In this document: piece by piece, positions 23,560 through 35,215 of the stretch | Layout: every line of letters starts with the position of its first letter | Position numbering within the stretch: position 1 is the stretch's first letter | NCBI GenBank assembly: GCA_027422505.1 | Contig: JAPQWV010000051.1 | Span: 3,377,501 to 3,441,500 of the forward strand | Source: Craterostigma plantagineum | Lineage: Eukaryota > Streptophyta > Magnoliopsida > Lamiales > Linderniaceae | Direction: 5' to 3' | DNA length: 64,000 bases | The notes under the pieces: generated by a model | Databases searched by the model: none | The model's input: the letters and a program-made list of their open reading frames with translations, nothing else | What the model was told of the DNA's origin: nothing | Program-made: the position numbers and the translations under genes

Positions 23560-23631
23560 GGGGCATTCCGAGAATTGAACTCGGGACCTCTCGCACCCTA
23601 AGCGAGAATCATACCACTAGACCAAATGCCC
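23560..23631 (-). tRNA. tRNA-Pro (anticodon AGG)
   Basis: On the minus strand a 72-nt cloverleaf starts GGGCATTTGGTCTAGTGG and ends TTCAATTCTCGGAATGCCCC. The seven-base acceptor stem GGGCATT pairs with AATGCCC and leaves discriminator C. The anticodon arm is TCTCGC-TTAGGGT-GCGAGA, giving AGG. Box A (TGGTCTAGTGG) and box B (GAGTTCAATTC) are intact. No intron and no genomic CCA, as expected for a nuclear plant tRNA gene. Confidence 0.95.
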
Positions 23632-24059
23632 ATCTTCTTCTAAAAGTTGTTAATGGTTGTAATGTTAATATTATTATCATTCACTAGACATGTCACGGAA
23701 TCATGAAATTGTACTTTCCGCACAATATTTTCCCAGGAGTGGGTTCTCAAATCTCAACCTTGTTTGAAAATTACGATAAATCATGTAAATTAAATACAAT
23801 ACTGGATTGCTACTCACCGTCCCCTTTTTTCCTAGTCACCGCCCCTAAAGGGCTGTAAAAGACGATTTTGCCCTTTTGAATTTAAATTTCTATTTAAAGT
23901 CATTTATATCGCAATCAAACATCCAAATCATAGTCAAACATAACCAAAAAAAAATGAAATTGCAATGAATCGTCTATTTGGGAAATGGAAAGGTCAAAAG
24001 AAAGTGTCTATTGGCACGAATGGTAAGCAAATTCTCGTAAATTTCGTTCGTATAGACGT

Positions 24060-24330
24060 GAATTCTCGAACTTACATCGGATTCGATCGAAAAATTCGGC
24101 CCGACCGAAATGTAGTTTCGATCGACACAAGGGGTGACCGAACAATAATTTCGGTCACCCCTTGTGCCGGACCGAAATCAATGTCCGGCACCGACTGTCA
24201 CAGCCGAACATTGCATTCGGCTACGACTGTCGACGCCGAGATCGGATTTCGGCTACCTTGGAGGCGGCCGAAATCTTGTTTTGGTCGCCTCTTATGGTAG
24301 CCGAAATTTAATTTCGGCTGTTTTTTGTTA
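24060..24330. repeat. Left subterminal palindrome array of the MULE
   Basis: A series of short hairpins of the form CCGAAATnn...nnATTTCGG, for example ACCGAACAATAATTTCGGTC and GCCGAAATTTAATTTCGGC, separated by GC-richer spacers such as ACAAGGGGTGACC. The same kind of unit fills the other end at 30335-30625. Subterminal repeats often bind transposase, but no binding is shown here. Confidence 0.8.
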
Positions 24331-24344
24331 TTTTTGTTTTTTTT

Positions 24345-26125
24345 TCAGACGCGGAGATTGTCCCGGAGGATTCCACGGGTGACGGGATAAACTATAGTGT
24401 AGTGAGCATTTCCGCGAAGGAGGACGATTTCCGACCGACGTGGAAGCCATTAACTGGGCGAAGGCGTCGCTATTGGTCTTGGTTTCGAGGTGATAATTTC
24501 GTCGCACAAGAAATTTGGAACAAAAAAATTGATTAGATGTTCTCGCGGAGAACGTTATAGAGGCAAGGAGGATGAATTGGAGAGGATGTCGAAGTCTAAC
24601 AAGTGCAGGTGTCCGTTTGTAGTCATAGCCCAGCAGGATCCAGCTACTAGGAAATGGTACATTCGTACGGGTGCACCCGAGAATTCCATACACAATCACC
24701 CTCTGATACAGTATCTCGAGGGACACCGCCAGACGAGTGGGTTAAGCAGCCAGGCAAAGAAGGTCGTAGAGGAAATGACTGCTGCCCAAGCGAAACCAGC
24801 ACATATCCTCTCAGCGATGAGGGCGACACGCAGAAGATAACGCGATGATCCGACATATATATAATTACAGAGATCGTTTGAAGAAGCAATATTCTGAGGG
24901 TCGAGACGTGGTGAGCCAGTTGATGCACCAGGCGACAGAGTCCGGATATTTTGTTGAAGCGCTGAGAGACGAGGAGACTAATGTGCTGACACATGTCTTG
25001 CTCGCACACCCGGAGTCACTCGCACTGCTGAGGACGTATCCTTATTTTATTGGGACTCGACGTACAAGACAAATAGATATAAGATGCCTCTAGTTGAGAT
25101 TATAGGGATGACTCCCTGTAATCACAACTTTCTGTGTGGGTTTGCCGTCATGGAGGACGAGACGGAGAGAAGTTACGGGTGGATGTTGCAGTCTGTCAGG
25201 GATATTCTAGGGCCAGGTGTCCACCCGTCGGCGATTGTCACTGATCGTGAGTTGGGCCTTGTTCGACCGGTACATATGGTATTTCCCCATTCTCACCATC
25301 TGCTGTGCACGTGGCATATTTATAAAAAATGTGGAGAACAAAATTTATTGGTTGGGGGAAGAGCAAAAAGACCGCAGCTCACTTCACGCACAAGTCCTGG
25401 AAAGCAGCCGTGGAAGCTCCGACGGTTGACGAATACGAGAAGGCAGTGAATGACATGCGTCTGCGTTGGCTACCCGACTCAGAATTCGTTAGTTACGTTG
25501 AGGAGACGTGGTTGGTGCATAAGGAGAAGTTCGCCAGAGCTTGGACGAACCAGGTGCTTCATTTCGAGAACACCACTACATGTCGTGTGGAGAGTGCTCA
25601 TAGCGAGCTGAAAGGATGGCTGAACTCAGCCACTGTATCACTTGACACCGTTTGGGTGAAGGTGCACGAGCAGATTCAGAACCAGTTGATTCGCATAAGA
25701 AAGGTAAATACATTATTATTACGTGTCAGAGTTCCTTATCTAATAATTTTGTTACTGTCGACATGCAGACACTTGAGGAGTCCCGGTCGAAACGACCTAT
25801 TCCGATGTCAGGATTTCGATTCCTAATATATGCAATATTAATTATGGGAAATGAGCTGCGGCGGGCCAAAGAGTTGTCGAATGAGGTTTACTCCAGGTGC
25901 GGATGTGTAGTACGACGTACGCACCAACTACCATGTGCTTGCGAGCTTCAGCAATGCGTGGACAACAACTATCCAATTTCGTTAGAATGCTTGCACGACT
26001 TCTGGAGGACACTCACAATCGGCGAGGGAATAGTTCCCGATATTTCTGAGCAAGAGCGCTTATACGACCTCGTGCGTGAGGCAGAAACGCGCGATCCGCC
26101 GTTATGCGTGACCTCCATTGAGTAG
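24345..26125 (+). pseudogene. MULE transposase (MuDR/FAR1-like), frameshifted
   Basis: Pieces in shifting frames reconstruct the layout of a MULE transposase. First a DNA-binding region (VIISSHKKFGTKKLIRCSRG, then CRCPFVVIAQQDP and HNHPLIQYLEGH). Then the core with DSTYKTNRYKMPLVEIIGMT, FAVMEDETERSYGWML and VTDRELGL, where the first two catalytic Asp of the DDE triad are expected. Then HHLLCTWHIYKN, a helical domain with FARAWTNQVLHFENTTTCRVE, an intron ending ...CATGCAG at about 25768, and a SWIM-like zinc motif (CGCVVRRTHQLPCACEL). A stop after MRATRRR (24838-24840) and frame changes near 25060 and 25325 break it. Active MULE transposases cut and join the TIRs. Confidence 0.88.
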
Positions 26126-26459
26126 TTCACGAACATCTCTATCCCGAGGCCCAAGAGTGGAATGAGCCAGTTGTTAAGACATCTGTAAAAGGTCGGCCAA
26201 AGAAAAGAGACTCGACGAAACGTGATCGAAGTGCTTGGGATGACGCACTCCCAAGGGGGGACGCAGCGGAGGGCGCATCAGTACCAGCCGTAGCAGCCAG
26301 GGTCGTTCCAGTCATGGCCGTATGTCATCTTCGTCTGCGAAGCGATCTCGTACTTCTACTACGGATACATGTACTTTTATCTTTCACTCCTATATTCATA
26401 CGAACATGGATGCACCTCTAATCTGGTAAAATGCTTTGTACATGTGAATCCAACTTCTT

Positions 26460-27060
26460 CCACAGCCGCTTGCAGTACCACGTAACATCAGTCATCCATC
26501 GTATATGGTTAGTTATAAGGATGTGGTGGCTGACGGCAACTGCGGATTTCGCGCTATCGCTTCCCATATTTACAATGACGAGGACGATGGGTCACCTTAA
26601 GGAATAACGTCGCGAACGAAATCGAGGCCCATTGGGATCTTTACTCGACATTGTACTACGGTGATTCATTGGAAATGCAGCTGGATCGTATACGCTGGGA
26701 AGGGGGTCCTTGCTTGGCAAACCACTGGATGTTGACACCGTGCGATCTGTGGGCTGTGGCGACAATTTGGAAGGCTGTAGTTACCCTCTACGGGTACGGC
26801 AATGGATCGACCATCAACATGCATTCTTTCACGATACTGCCACTGCGTGCCGTTCGGACTGCCAATGGACCGAACCGAACTATCGTCGTAGCGCACCTTG
26901 GAGACGAGTACCAGCATTATATTAGACTGAATTTATGTCCAGACTTTCCTATGCCCGTCTTGCATCCGTATTGGAATATGTATCGTGATCGTCGACTTGC
27001 TGGGTGGGAACTTAGATATCAGAACAGATTCGAACATGGGTGCACCTCATGCGTCAGAAT
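26460..27060 (+). pseudogene. OTU-type cysteine protease domain in the MULE
   Basis: YKDVVADGNCGFRAIASHIY at about 26514-26573 carries the Asp-Gly-Asn-Cys core of OTU cysteine proteases. A one-base shift near 26590 is followed by VTLRNNVANEIEAH, YYGDSLEMQLDRIRWEGG, WMLTPCDLWAVATIW and NRTIVVAHLGDEYQHYIRL, where the catalytic His is expected near the end. OTU enzymes remove ubiquitin or related tags. Plant MULEs sometimes carry cysteine protease genes, but what they do for the element is unclear. The frameshift makes this copy doubtful. It starts about 0.35 kb downstream of the transposase stop. Confidence 0.8.
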
Positions 27061-28210
27061 GATCTATTGTAATTGCGTTTGTATTATTAATATTATTTGT
27101 TATTATTATTATTTTTTTGATGTTATTATTTTCTATATTAATATTATTTTGTATTATTAATATTATTTGTTAATATTATTATTTTTTTATGTTATTATTT
27201 TGCATTATTAATATTATTTGTTAATAATATTATTTTTTATTAATATTATTTTGTATTATTAATATTATTTGTTAATATTATTATTTTTTTATGTTATAAT
27301 TTTGTATTATTAATATTATTTGTTAATATTATTATTTTTTATGTTATTATTTTGTATTATTATTATTAGTTTAATATTATTATTTTTTATGTTATTATTT
27401 TGTATTATTATTTGTTAATATTATTATTTTTTTATTAATATTATTTTGTATTATTAATATTATTTGTTAATATTATTATTTTTATGTTATTATTTTGTAT
27501 TATTATTATTTGCTAATATTATTATTTTTTTGTGTTATTATTTTGTATTATTAATATTATTTGTTAATATTATTATTTTTTGTGTTATTATTTTGTATTA
27601 TTATTATTATTTGTTAATATTATTATTTTTTATGTTCTTATTTTGTATTATTATTATTATTTGTTAATATTATTATTTTTTTATTAATATTATTTTGTAT
27701 TATTAATATTATTTGTTTAATATTATTATTTTTTATGTTATTATTTTGTATTATTATTATTTGTTAATATTATTATTTTTTTATGTTATTATTTTGTATT
27801 ATTGTTATTATTTGTTAATACTATTATTTTTTTTATGTTATTATTTTGTATTATTATTATTATTTGTTAATATTATTATTTCTTATGTTATTATTTTGTA
27901 TTATTATTATTTGTTAATATTATTATTTTTTTTTATGTTATTATTTGTTAATTTTATTATTTTATATTATTAATATTATTTGTTAATATTAATTGTATTA
28001 TTATATTTGTTATTAATATTATTTGTTATTATTATTATTTTTTTTATGTTATTTGTTAATATTAATTGTATTATTATTTTTGGTATTAATATTATTTGTT
28101 ATTATTATTATTTTTCTATGTTTTATTATTATTTGTTAATATTAATTGTATTATTTTTGGTATTAATTTTGTTATTATTATTATTTTTTATGTTTTATTA
28201 TTATTATTCA
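27061..28210. repeat. TTA/ATT-rich satellite tract inside the MULE
   Basis: About 1.15 kb of irregular repeats built from TTATTATTTTT, TATGTTATTATTTTG and TATTATTAATATTATTTGTT. It lies between the ends of the two oppositely oriented gene groups. The long open frames in it (rich in I, L, Y, F) are a product of low-complexity sequence, not genes. Confidence 0.95.
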
Positions 28211-28306
28211 ATAAAAAAAAGTACGCGTTCGATAGTTAGAAATAATATAAATAAAAAAAGTACGCGTCCGATACACAAACGAAGGACAAATAAAATACAA
28301 CCACAT

Positions 28307-29980
28307 CACGGGGCATTGCGCCAGCGATCGTTCATGTCGTCCAGCCTCTCTCTGTAGCGCTCCGTCTGCTCCTGGTCGTGAAGCTGCAGCGTAGCTAGCA
28401 TCTCGGTGCTCAAGGCATACATCGAGTTGTACCACTGTACACATATTTAATTGATATAAAATTGATTAAACATACAAATATTTAAAATCCAAATCACATT
28501 AAATTACGTACGTAGTCGTGGCTGCGCGGGGGTATGCCGCCCGAAGAGGATCCTGACTCCGACGAAAACAGACGAGGATGAGAATGGCGCTCGTACCAGT
28601 CCATGTACCCTTCAACGGTCTCACCAAGGTACTCTGAGGCCGCCCGGCTGATGTATGACAGGTTGAGGATGTACGCGTAAGGTAACTGCCGCCAAGCAAA
28701 TTCTGCTGCATCGCCAGAATGGTGCACCTTATACCTCGACGGGTCTGCTGGCATGACCGCCTTCTGTGGCGGTGTCATCGGCGGCGAGATGTGCTGCACG
28801 TAACCCAGCTGGCGCAGCACTCTCGAGGGTACGTAGGGCTCCACGATGTCGCGATATCTAACCCAACCCACGAAAAGAGTCCCCAGGTGCTGTGCCGCTG
28901 GATCGAGACCGTACGGCAACCAAACAACCTGATAACAGTTCGCAATTTTTATATAATTGTCGTGAATATAGAATATAAATTGTTAATATACCTCGCTCGC
29001 TGTCATCATGTCTAGCTGACGGCAGATCTCAATTAACCGGTGGCCCGTCCGCTCGTACTGAGATACGGACCATATGCGTGATCGTGCATGGCCAGGCTCC
29101 ACCTGATGGGGTAGACGGTGCGGGCGAAAGCATGGGAAGTACTCGTAGATCCACGCCTGTAGTAACGACACGCACCCAGCTAAACCCCTTGCATCCGCTC
29201 GGCTTGCGAGGCCAAGCTGGCGAGTGAGGTAAGCAAGAGCGGCCGAACCCCACGAGTAATGACTGGCAGATGGCAGAGAGCGATAGAACTCGTGCATGAT
29301 GTCGGGCTTCACCCGATTCCCGCTCTTGTCGACGAACAGGGTCGATCCCAATAGAATCCACAGCCAAACAATGGCCTGGAACCCCGTCGGCCGACCCACC
29401 TGCATCCTCTGCATCACTTCTTTCGACGCAACCCCACCGCCTCTCCAAAATCCCCTCAGCACGTTTGCTGAGACGCCCATAATCTCCCTCGCGGCGATCT
29501 GCTGGTCGCCGACGTCTGGTGTGCCCGATACCGTCGTCCCGTCGACCGGGATACGCAGGATCTGCTCGACGTCGTGGAGCATGATCGTCATCTCCCCCCA
29601 CGGCATGTGGAATGTGTTCGTGTCGGGTGCCAGCGCTCCACAAAAGCGCACAGAAGAGGCTGGTCCAAGTGTACCAGCATGACATCTGTGAGGTGTAAAA
29701 GGCCTGTGCCATCGATCTCGCTCTGTGTCTCCGGCGGGAATTGGCAGTACCACTGCTTAAGCTGCCGAAGCACTAACGCCCGCTGCTCGCACTTCAGCAG
29801 GGGCCTCTCCTCCTCACCCATCCAGATGCGGGGCGCGATGTGCCCCAAGTAACTAGGGATCACCTCGCCATCTTGTGGACCACCTGGCTGTGGCCCCTGC
29901 ACCCTCCAAGAATCGTCATCTACGACTCTGGAGCGCTTGCTCCCTTATTTTTTACGAATACCACATAAATAAATTTAATT
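28307..29980 (-). CDS. Plant mobile domain (PMD) protein of the MULE
   Basis: Reading the minus strand, pieces at about 29960-28992, 28920-28512 and 28440-28307 form one protein. Family signatures include KCEQRALVLRQLKQWYCQFP, FHMPWGEMTIMLHDVEQILR, IPVDGTTVSGT, WLWILLGSTLFVDKSGNRVK, WGSAALAYLTRQLGLASRAD and LLQAWIYEYFPCFRPH. These belong to the plant mobile domain shared with MAIN/MAIL1 and 'phosphatase 7 long form' homologues. The last exon is a charged helix ending NDRWRNAP. One frame change lies near 29630, joining FVERWHP to DTNTFHMPWGE. Otherwise the frame is long and open, in contrast to the transposase. PMD proteins are known both as transposon cargo and as domesticated silencing factors. 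The start is uncertain. Confidence 0.8.
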
Positions 29981-30334
29981 TTTGGTACGAAAGTTAAGAC
30001 ACGACATCGCAAGTCAGTTTATAATGAAGAAGTGATGTACCTGAGGAGACCGGTATCGCATGGTCGTCAGATGACTCAAACGATGCCGCATCGTAGGGCA
30101 CCTCCTCATCCGCATGCGCCTCCTCGTCCGCATGCAGATCGTGATCCGCATATACGGAATGAGAATCACCCGCTCGCTGCCGCCTCTCCTCCTTTCGTTT
30201 CCTACGAACGGATGCATCAACGCCGCGGGCCCTCGTATGATGCTCTCCAGATCCGTCCAACGGGGGGGATCTGCTGCTCCCTCCGAGTAGGGACTTCCCA
30301 CCCTAAGCCTGCAATTAGATATCTATTAAAAAAA

Positions 30335-30625
30335 AATTCGACCGAAACCTATTTTCGGCAGGGTCATGATCCGACCGAAATTCGATTTCGATCAGACTAC
30401 GCAGACCGAAATCGGACATCGGTCGCCGCAGACCCAACCGAAATCGACTTTCGGTTGTGAGCAGTCCGACCGAAACACGATTTCGGTCGGATCTGCGGCG
30501 ACCGACGACCGATTTCGGTCGGCAAAGCCATGACCGAAATCGGATTTCGGTCGTGACTGACGTGACCGAAATCACGTTTCGGTCATGACTTGGCCGGCCG
30601 AAATTTCGCTTCGGCCGTTCCGTTT
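30335..30625. repeat. Right subterminal palindrome array of the MULE
   Basis: Repeated palindromes of the type GACCGAAATCGGATTTCGGTC, with arms of 8-10 bp around a short AT or CG centre, spaced every 30-45 bp. Examples lie near 30375-30400, 30430-30460, 30467-30490, 30528-30555 and 30563-30590. They mirror the array at 24060-24330 in style and distance from the terminus. Confidence 0.85.
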
Positions 30626-30962
30626 TTCGCCCTACTTTCCGTCCGTTTTCAGTCTAATTCGACCCGTTTTCGACAATCTATCTACGTACGAATGAATTTT
30701 ACGACAATTTTCTTACCAATAGTGACAGCACCCCCTTTCCCTTTCCTTGTCGTCGATCCATTTTGATTTGCAAAATTCTCTGTTTTTTTGTCTGATTTGG
30801 ATGTGTTATTTGAAAAGTGTTGCGTAGTAAAGTGTTACTTTTTATTATATTTTACCTTTTAAAATTAATTTAAATAAAAAGGGGCAAAAACGTCTTTTTG
30901 CAGCCCTTTATGGGGCGATAACAAGTAAAAAGGGACGATAAATAGTAACTCCCATACAATAT

Positions 30963-31344
30963 GTTGGAAATGTAAATAGTAATAGGAAGGAATCCAAAGA
31001 TGTCACGCATGATTGGAAAAGCAAACGCACATCAACTACCAAGTAAATCCTATCAAATGATGCATTAGTACTAAAAAACTTGAAGACAACTCTCTCTCTC
31101 ACATGCTATAATTAATATGCCTACTACTAACACATCATTATTACTTTTCCACGTTTCATTACATTACACAACCGACAAATGTAAGGCAAAATTCTCAAAA
31201 CATAGGCTACTAGTGTCTCCACCGAGATAAAAAGATAGAATCAAATTCCCCTCACTTTTTCTCCTTTTCCTCTCACCACATTATCATAACAAACAATGAC
31301 CACAACAGAGAGAGAAAGGGAGTAAAAAGAACAAATATATCTAC
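30963..31344. terminator. Intergenic, 3' flank of the PDCB-like gene
   Basis: Includes the presumed 3' untranslated region of the minus-strand gene that follows. No other feature is seen. Confidence 0.4.
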
Positions 31345-32350
31345 TTAGATTACCAAAGCGAAAGAGATAAGCGTTACAATAGCAAAAGCCACCGGCGGTA
31401 ATAGCCCCACAGAGCCGCCAGTTCCATCGGTGGTCCCAAACCCGCCGCCGCCGCCCGGAGCTAGACCGATCCCCGACGGCGGAGTAATCCCGGGGAATCC
31501 GGGAGGAGATAAGGTGGTGCCCGGCGGAACGGTCGTTGTTGGGGTGCCGCCCACCGTGGGAGTGGTGCCCCCGCCGGCGGCAGGAGTTCCGCTCGCCGGT
31601 GGGCTGAGAGACGGGTTGGTCGGAGTCGGCGTCGCCGTGCCGCCACCACCTCCTCCGGCGCTGCAAAGACAAGAAGTAAAAACAAAACCTAAGCTAGCTA
31701 AGCCCAACAAAGATAGATTAATTACACATATATACGCAAATTACAGATTTATCAGTATAAAAATCAAACCTTGGACTAGATTGGAACACACACCCACTAG
31801 CTGAGCCTTGAGAAAGGAAGATCGACAAAAGACAAATATCCGCAAAAAATTAGTGAAGAAAAATGGAAGATAATTTTCCGACGAATAATCAGAAGGGATT
31901 CTTTCTTTTCTTACTAGGTGGATTGTCAACAACCGTGGCAGTTTTTTGAAAATCACAGCTCTGAGGAGTTTGCTGCTTACGCTGGTAATAACTATTAACA
32001 GCGTAGTTACAGTGATCTTTCACAGTGTTAGGGTTAAAACAAGGCCCATTTTGCTGAATAGCTGAGCAATCTGCTCCATTACCACAAGCATAGTCTATGT
32101 TCTTCTGTAGAACTGAGTCACCCACTCCATTATTACACACACAGTAGTTTGCATCTGCACATATACCCAAGAAAAATAAAAAGGACCCAAAAAAAAAATT
32201 AAAATTCAGCCCAGAAGGTGAAAGTTGTAGGATATTGAAAAGATCGAAGCTTTCGAAGGTTTCGAGCCAAAAAAATCTCAACTTTGCAAACTTACCTGAG
32301 TTACCAGCCAAGGACAGCAGAAGTAGTCCTGTTACAAGAGCAGCAGCCAT
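31345..32350 (-). CDS. Plasmodesmata callose-binding (X8/CBM43) protein
   Basis: Four exons on the minus strand, 32296-32350, 31915-32154, 31770-31806 (37 nt) and 31345-31660, with good splice borders, give 215 residues. A signal peptide (MAAALVTGLLLLSL) is followed by the X8 domain: YCVCNNGVG, LQKNIDYACGNGADCSAIQQ, GPCFNPNTVKDHCNYAVNSY, SCDF, and GCVFQSSPS from the 37-nt exon, with the conserved Cys spacing. A Gly/Pro/Thr-rich linker leads to a hydrophobic tail (LLPPVAFAIVTLISFALVI) typical of a GPI-anchor signal. X8 proteins of this shape bind beta-1,3-glucan (callose) at plasmodesmata necks. Which PDCB or PDCB-like member it is cannot be decided here. Confidence 0.92.
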
Positions 32351-32385
32351 GGTTGTAAGAATATTCCTTTAAATCAAGAAAATGA

Positions 32386-32389
<4 letters not shown>

Positions 32390-32427
<38 letters not shown>
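32390..32427. repeat. (GA)n microsatellite in the PDCB 5' leader
   Basis: A GA run of about 38 bp lies 40-75 bp upstream of the start codon; on the gene strand it reads (TC)n. CT-rich tracts at this position are common in plant leaders and promoters. Confidence 0.9.
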
Positions 32428-32431
<4 letters not shown>

Positions 32432-32644
32432 AATATGAAGTGTCGTGGCAAAAGATTGGAGGATTCTGGAGAATTAAATATACAGATGTAAGACGGTGAC
32501 TGTGTTTGTGGCTTTTTAGAACTCTAACGTTATGTATGCATGTGGTGATTTGTTGGATTTAGTGTTTATTAGTGTAAGAATTTCTAATCTTTTGCGCTAG
32601 ATGTTTAAAGGAACTTTGTCGTTTACCTGTGATAATACCGATTT

Positions 32645-33297
32645 GCAAACGAATCTGTTCTATTTCCGAAATTTTAACGTCGAATTCGAATATATATAAT
32701 ACGCATTTAAGAATATATTGTTATTCGAGAAATATTCGAATATAAAATCACAATATTCGACCCGAATATTAGTCGAATTGTTCGATTCGAATAATTTTAT
32801 ACATTTATAAATTTAATATGGAATATTTATGGAATGAGAAAGATTTTTAAATCAATGAATAATATTTATAAATTTGAAGTTTTGTTTATTTCTAATGGTA
32901 AATTGAAGAATTAACTCCCATCATAAAGTACAAAATTAATATATATATATATATGTGTAAATAATTTTATTTGAATAACTGCATTCATGAGAAAAATGAT
33001 AAATATTACAATTTATAAGGTTTTGTTCACCCCTCAAAGGAGGTACCAATACATAATATTACAATCTATTTTAAAATATATATTTTAAATATAATAATAT
33101 TTTATTTTAATTAATTGTAAAGATAAAAACTCAAATACAATCCATATTCGAGTATCGAATATTCGATTCAAATTCTGAATACGAATAAGAATCGATTTTA
33201 TGATTCGATTAAATATTCGAATATTCGTATTTGAATTCGATTGTCATCGGGATATAAATAGAATATTGTAATATTCGACTCGATTTGATTCGTTGGC
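32645..33297. mobile_element. ATTCG-rich hAT-like MITE remnant
   Basis: Ends TTGCAAACGAATC (left) and TTGCCAACGAATC (right, other strand) are imperfect inverted repeats. Both subterminal regions are dense in ATTCGA and CGAATATTCG. About 650 bp with no coding content. No clear target duplication was found, so superfamily and exact borders are uncertain. Confidence 0.55.
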
Positions 33298-34674
33298 AAC
33301 TAGTAATGCATTTGTCTTCCGAGTTTGGTAGTTTTAAGCTTAGGCGAGATATTTGTTTTAATTTTTTATTGGGGATTCAACACTTAAATACCTAGATGAA
33401 TAAAAAAAGAACAAATCAGTCCATTGTCAGACATTTTTATAACCTAGGTACCCACTTGAATTTTATTTTACTGATAGGTACCTAACAGACGGATTTACCC
33501 CTGCTAAACTTGGTTTATTACAACCTTACCCGGGGTTTCATTTCAGCGATGGTTCGTTCATAAAAAAAAACTCAAACATCATCCCAAACCTAAATCACGT
33601 AACCTTCTTCCCGAAATCGACCTGTGGTTGTTTTGCTTCAGATTCATCGATGTGTTCTCGATTCCTCGTGGTATTCCTCATCTAAAATCAATAGGTAAGC
33701 CATTCGCATCATTACAGTACGTCGTGGCATTTCGTAAATAGATGCGTGTTTTTCGAATGACATCGATTTGTTGTTCGATTAGGGTTGTTTTGGAATGATT
33801 TAATTTGCTGTGGTAGCTCTGTGCGTGTATTTTTGAATGGGTAGATTGATTGTTGTCGATTTGGGGGTTTTGGAATGGGTCGATTTGGGATGTTTCGAAT
33901 GGGGTTAATTTGGTTTGGTACTACAATATCACTGTATTTGGTACCATTTGTTTGGGCAAATCGGTACCCCGTGTGTGAAAAAATGGCACTGCTTATTAGC
34001 AGTGGATTTTTTGCAGAAATGACTCCATGGAACAGATCTGAGCTGTCTTCCAGGTGCCATCCCGCGCCTTCGATCTACCATAAGCGATTTGCAGGGTGGC
34101 ATGACCCGTGATAAAAAAGAAGCTATAAAAAGGTCTCCGTTTCAACGGTAGAATTTGCTTTGTTTCTAACTGTTGCATCAATATGTGTGGTTAAGGTTTG
34201 ATGGAGGAGTTGGCGGATCTCATTTAGAGTGGAGTGCTCGTATGAAGAGGTTGGAACCCGAGCTGAGATTGAAGGAAGAGGTTATAAGATCTAAGGTCAA
34301 ATGTTTCGACGTGGAAGGATGATGTGTCCAAGGAGGATGCGATGGAAGAGGAAGAGGTTGAGGCTAAAGAAGTCAACATGGGATGGGACTGTTTGGAAAC
34401 TTTGTTGTTTATGCTCATTAAGTTGTTCTTAGACTTGGGGATGAGACTGTTTGGAGACTCAGTGATGTCGTTTGTTGTGTAGTTCTATGAGACTGTCCGT
34501 ATTTTTTATTTGTTTGGTTAAGTTACTTGATTATGCTGTGAGACTGTTTGGAGACTTTGTTTATGTAGGTTAACTTCCTTTGAGTTGTGGATGGGACTGT
34601 TTTGAGACTGTTTGGAGTTTGTTCATGACTCAGTGATGTTCGTTTGTTGTGTAGTTCTGTAAATCTGTCTGTAT

Positions 34675-35215
34675 ATTATGCAGTACCATAGGTTTTTATA
34701 TTGCCGTACCTTTTCTTTACATTCAGAATACCATAATATGCAGCCTAATCGTACCATTGTGTACACATATACCGTACCAACAGAAGATATGAAGAACCTT
34801 GTATTGTTTGTATATTACCGTATCACATCTTTTACATACGGAGTACCAAAATATGCAGCTTAACCGTACCATTATGTAAATGTATGGCGTACCATACACA
34901 GAAGATATGAAGTACCTTGTCATTTACATATACCGTACCATAATCTGCAGCTTCACCGTATCACTATGCAAGTGTACCGTACCGTATCGCTTACATACCG
35001 TAATATGCATGTTAACCGTACCATTACGTAAATATATACCGTACCGTATATATCGCACATGAAGTATCTTATCTGTTGTACAGTAAGGTACCTTGTGTTT
35101 TACAGAAGGTACCTTATCATTTACCTATATAGTACCATAACCTGCAGGTTTATCGTATCTATTATTACACATGTACAGTACCCAGATATGAAAGTATATC
35201 GTACCATTTGTTATA
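34675..35215. repeat. Diverged GTACC repeat array (first block)
   Basis: Irregular units combining ACCGTACCATAATATGCAG, CTTAACCGTACCATTATG and ATATGAAGTACCTT. It appears inverted and more broken in the other family member near 48700-48880 and 50340-50770. Confidence 0.75.

Larger units (their letters stand above)
23803..30953 (+). mobile_element. 7.15-kb Mutator-like element with transposase, OTU and PMD parts
   Basis: The inverted ends match imperfectly over roughly 90 bp: left ACTCACCGTCCCC, then CGCCCCTAAAGGGCTG, then GACGATTTTGCCC; the right end mirrors this with TATCGTCCC, CGCCCCATAAAGGGCTG and GACGTTTTTGCCC. A 9-bp target duplication with one mismatch, ATACAATAC at 23794-23802 and ATACAATAT at 30954-30962, fits the MULE superfamily. 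Inside are a MULE transposase and an OTU-like region on the plus strand, a TTA-rich tract, and a plant mobile domain gene on the minus strand. Palindromic arrays lie near both ends. Frameshifts in the transposase suggest it no longer moves itself. Confidence 0.93.

Noticed and set aside
24060..24330. Gene start for the MULE transposase in the open frame 23965-24300
   Set aside because: The frame consists of the subterminal palindrome repeats. Transposase similarity begins only after about 24345.
27464..28357. Hydrophobic open frames rich in I, L, F and Y that look like membrane proteins
   Set aside because: They lie entirely in the TTA/ATT low-complexity tract of the MULE.
31430..31804. Plus-strand open frame of 124 codons rich in Pro and Gly
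   Set aside because: It is the antisense shadow of the Gly/Pro/Thr-rich last exon of the PDCB-like gene, which has splice sites, a signal peptide and an X8 domain on the minus strand.
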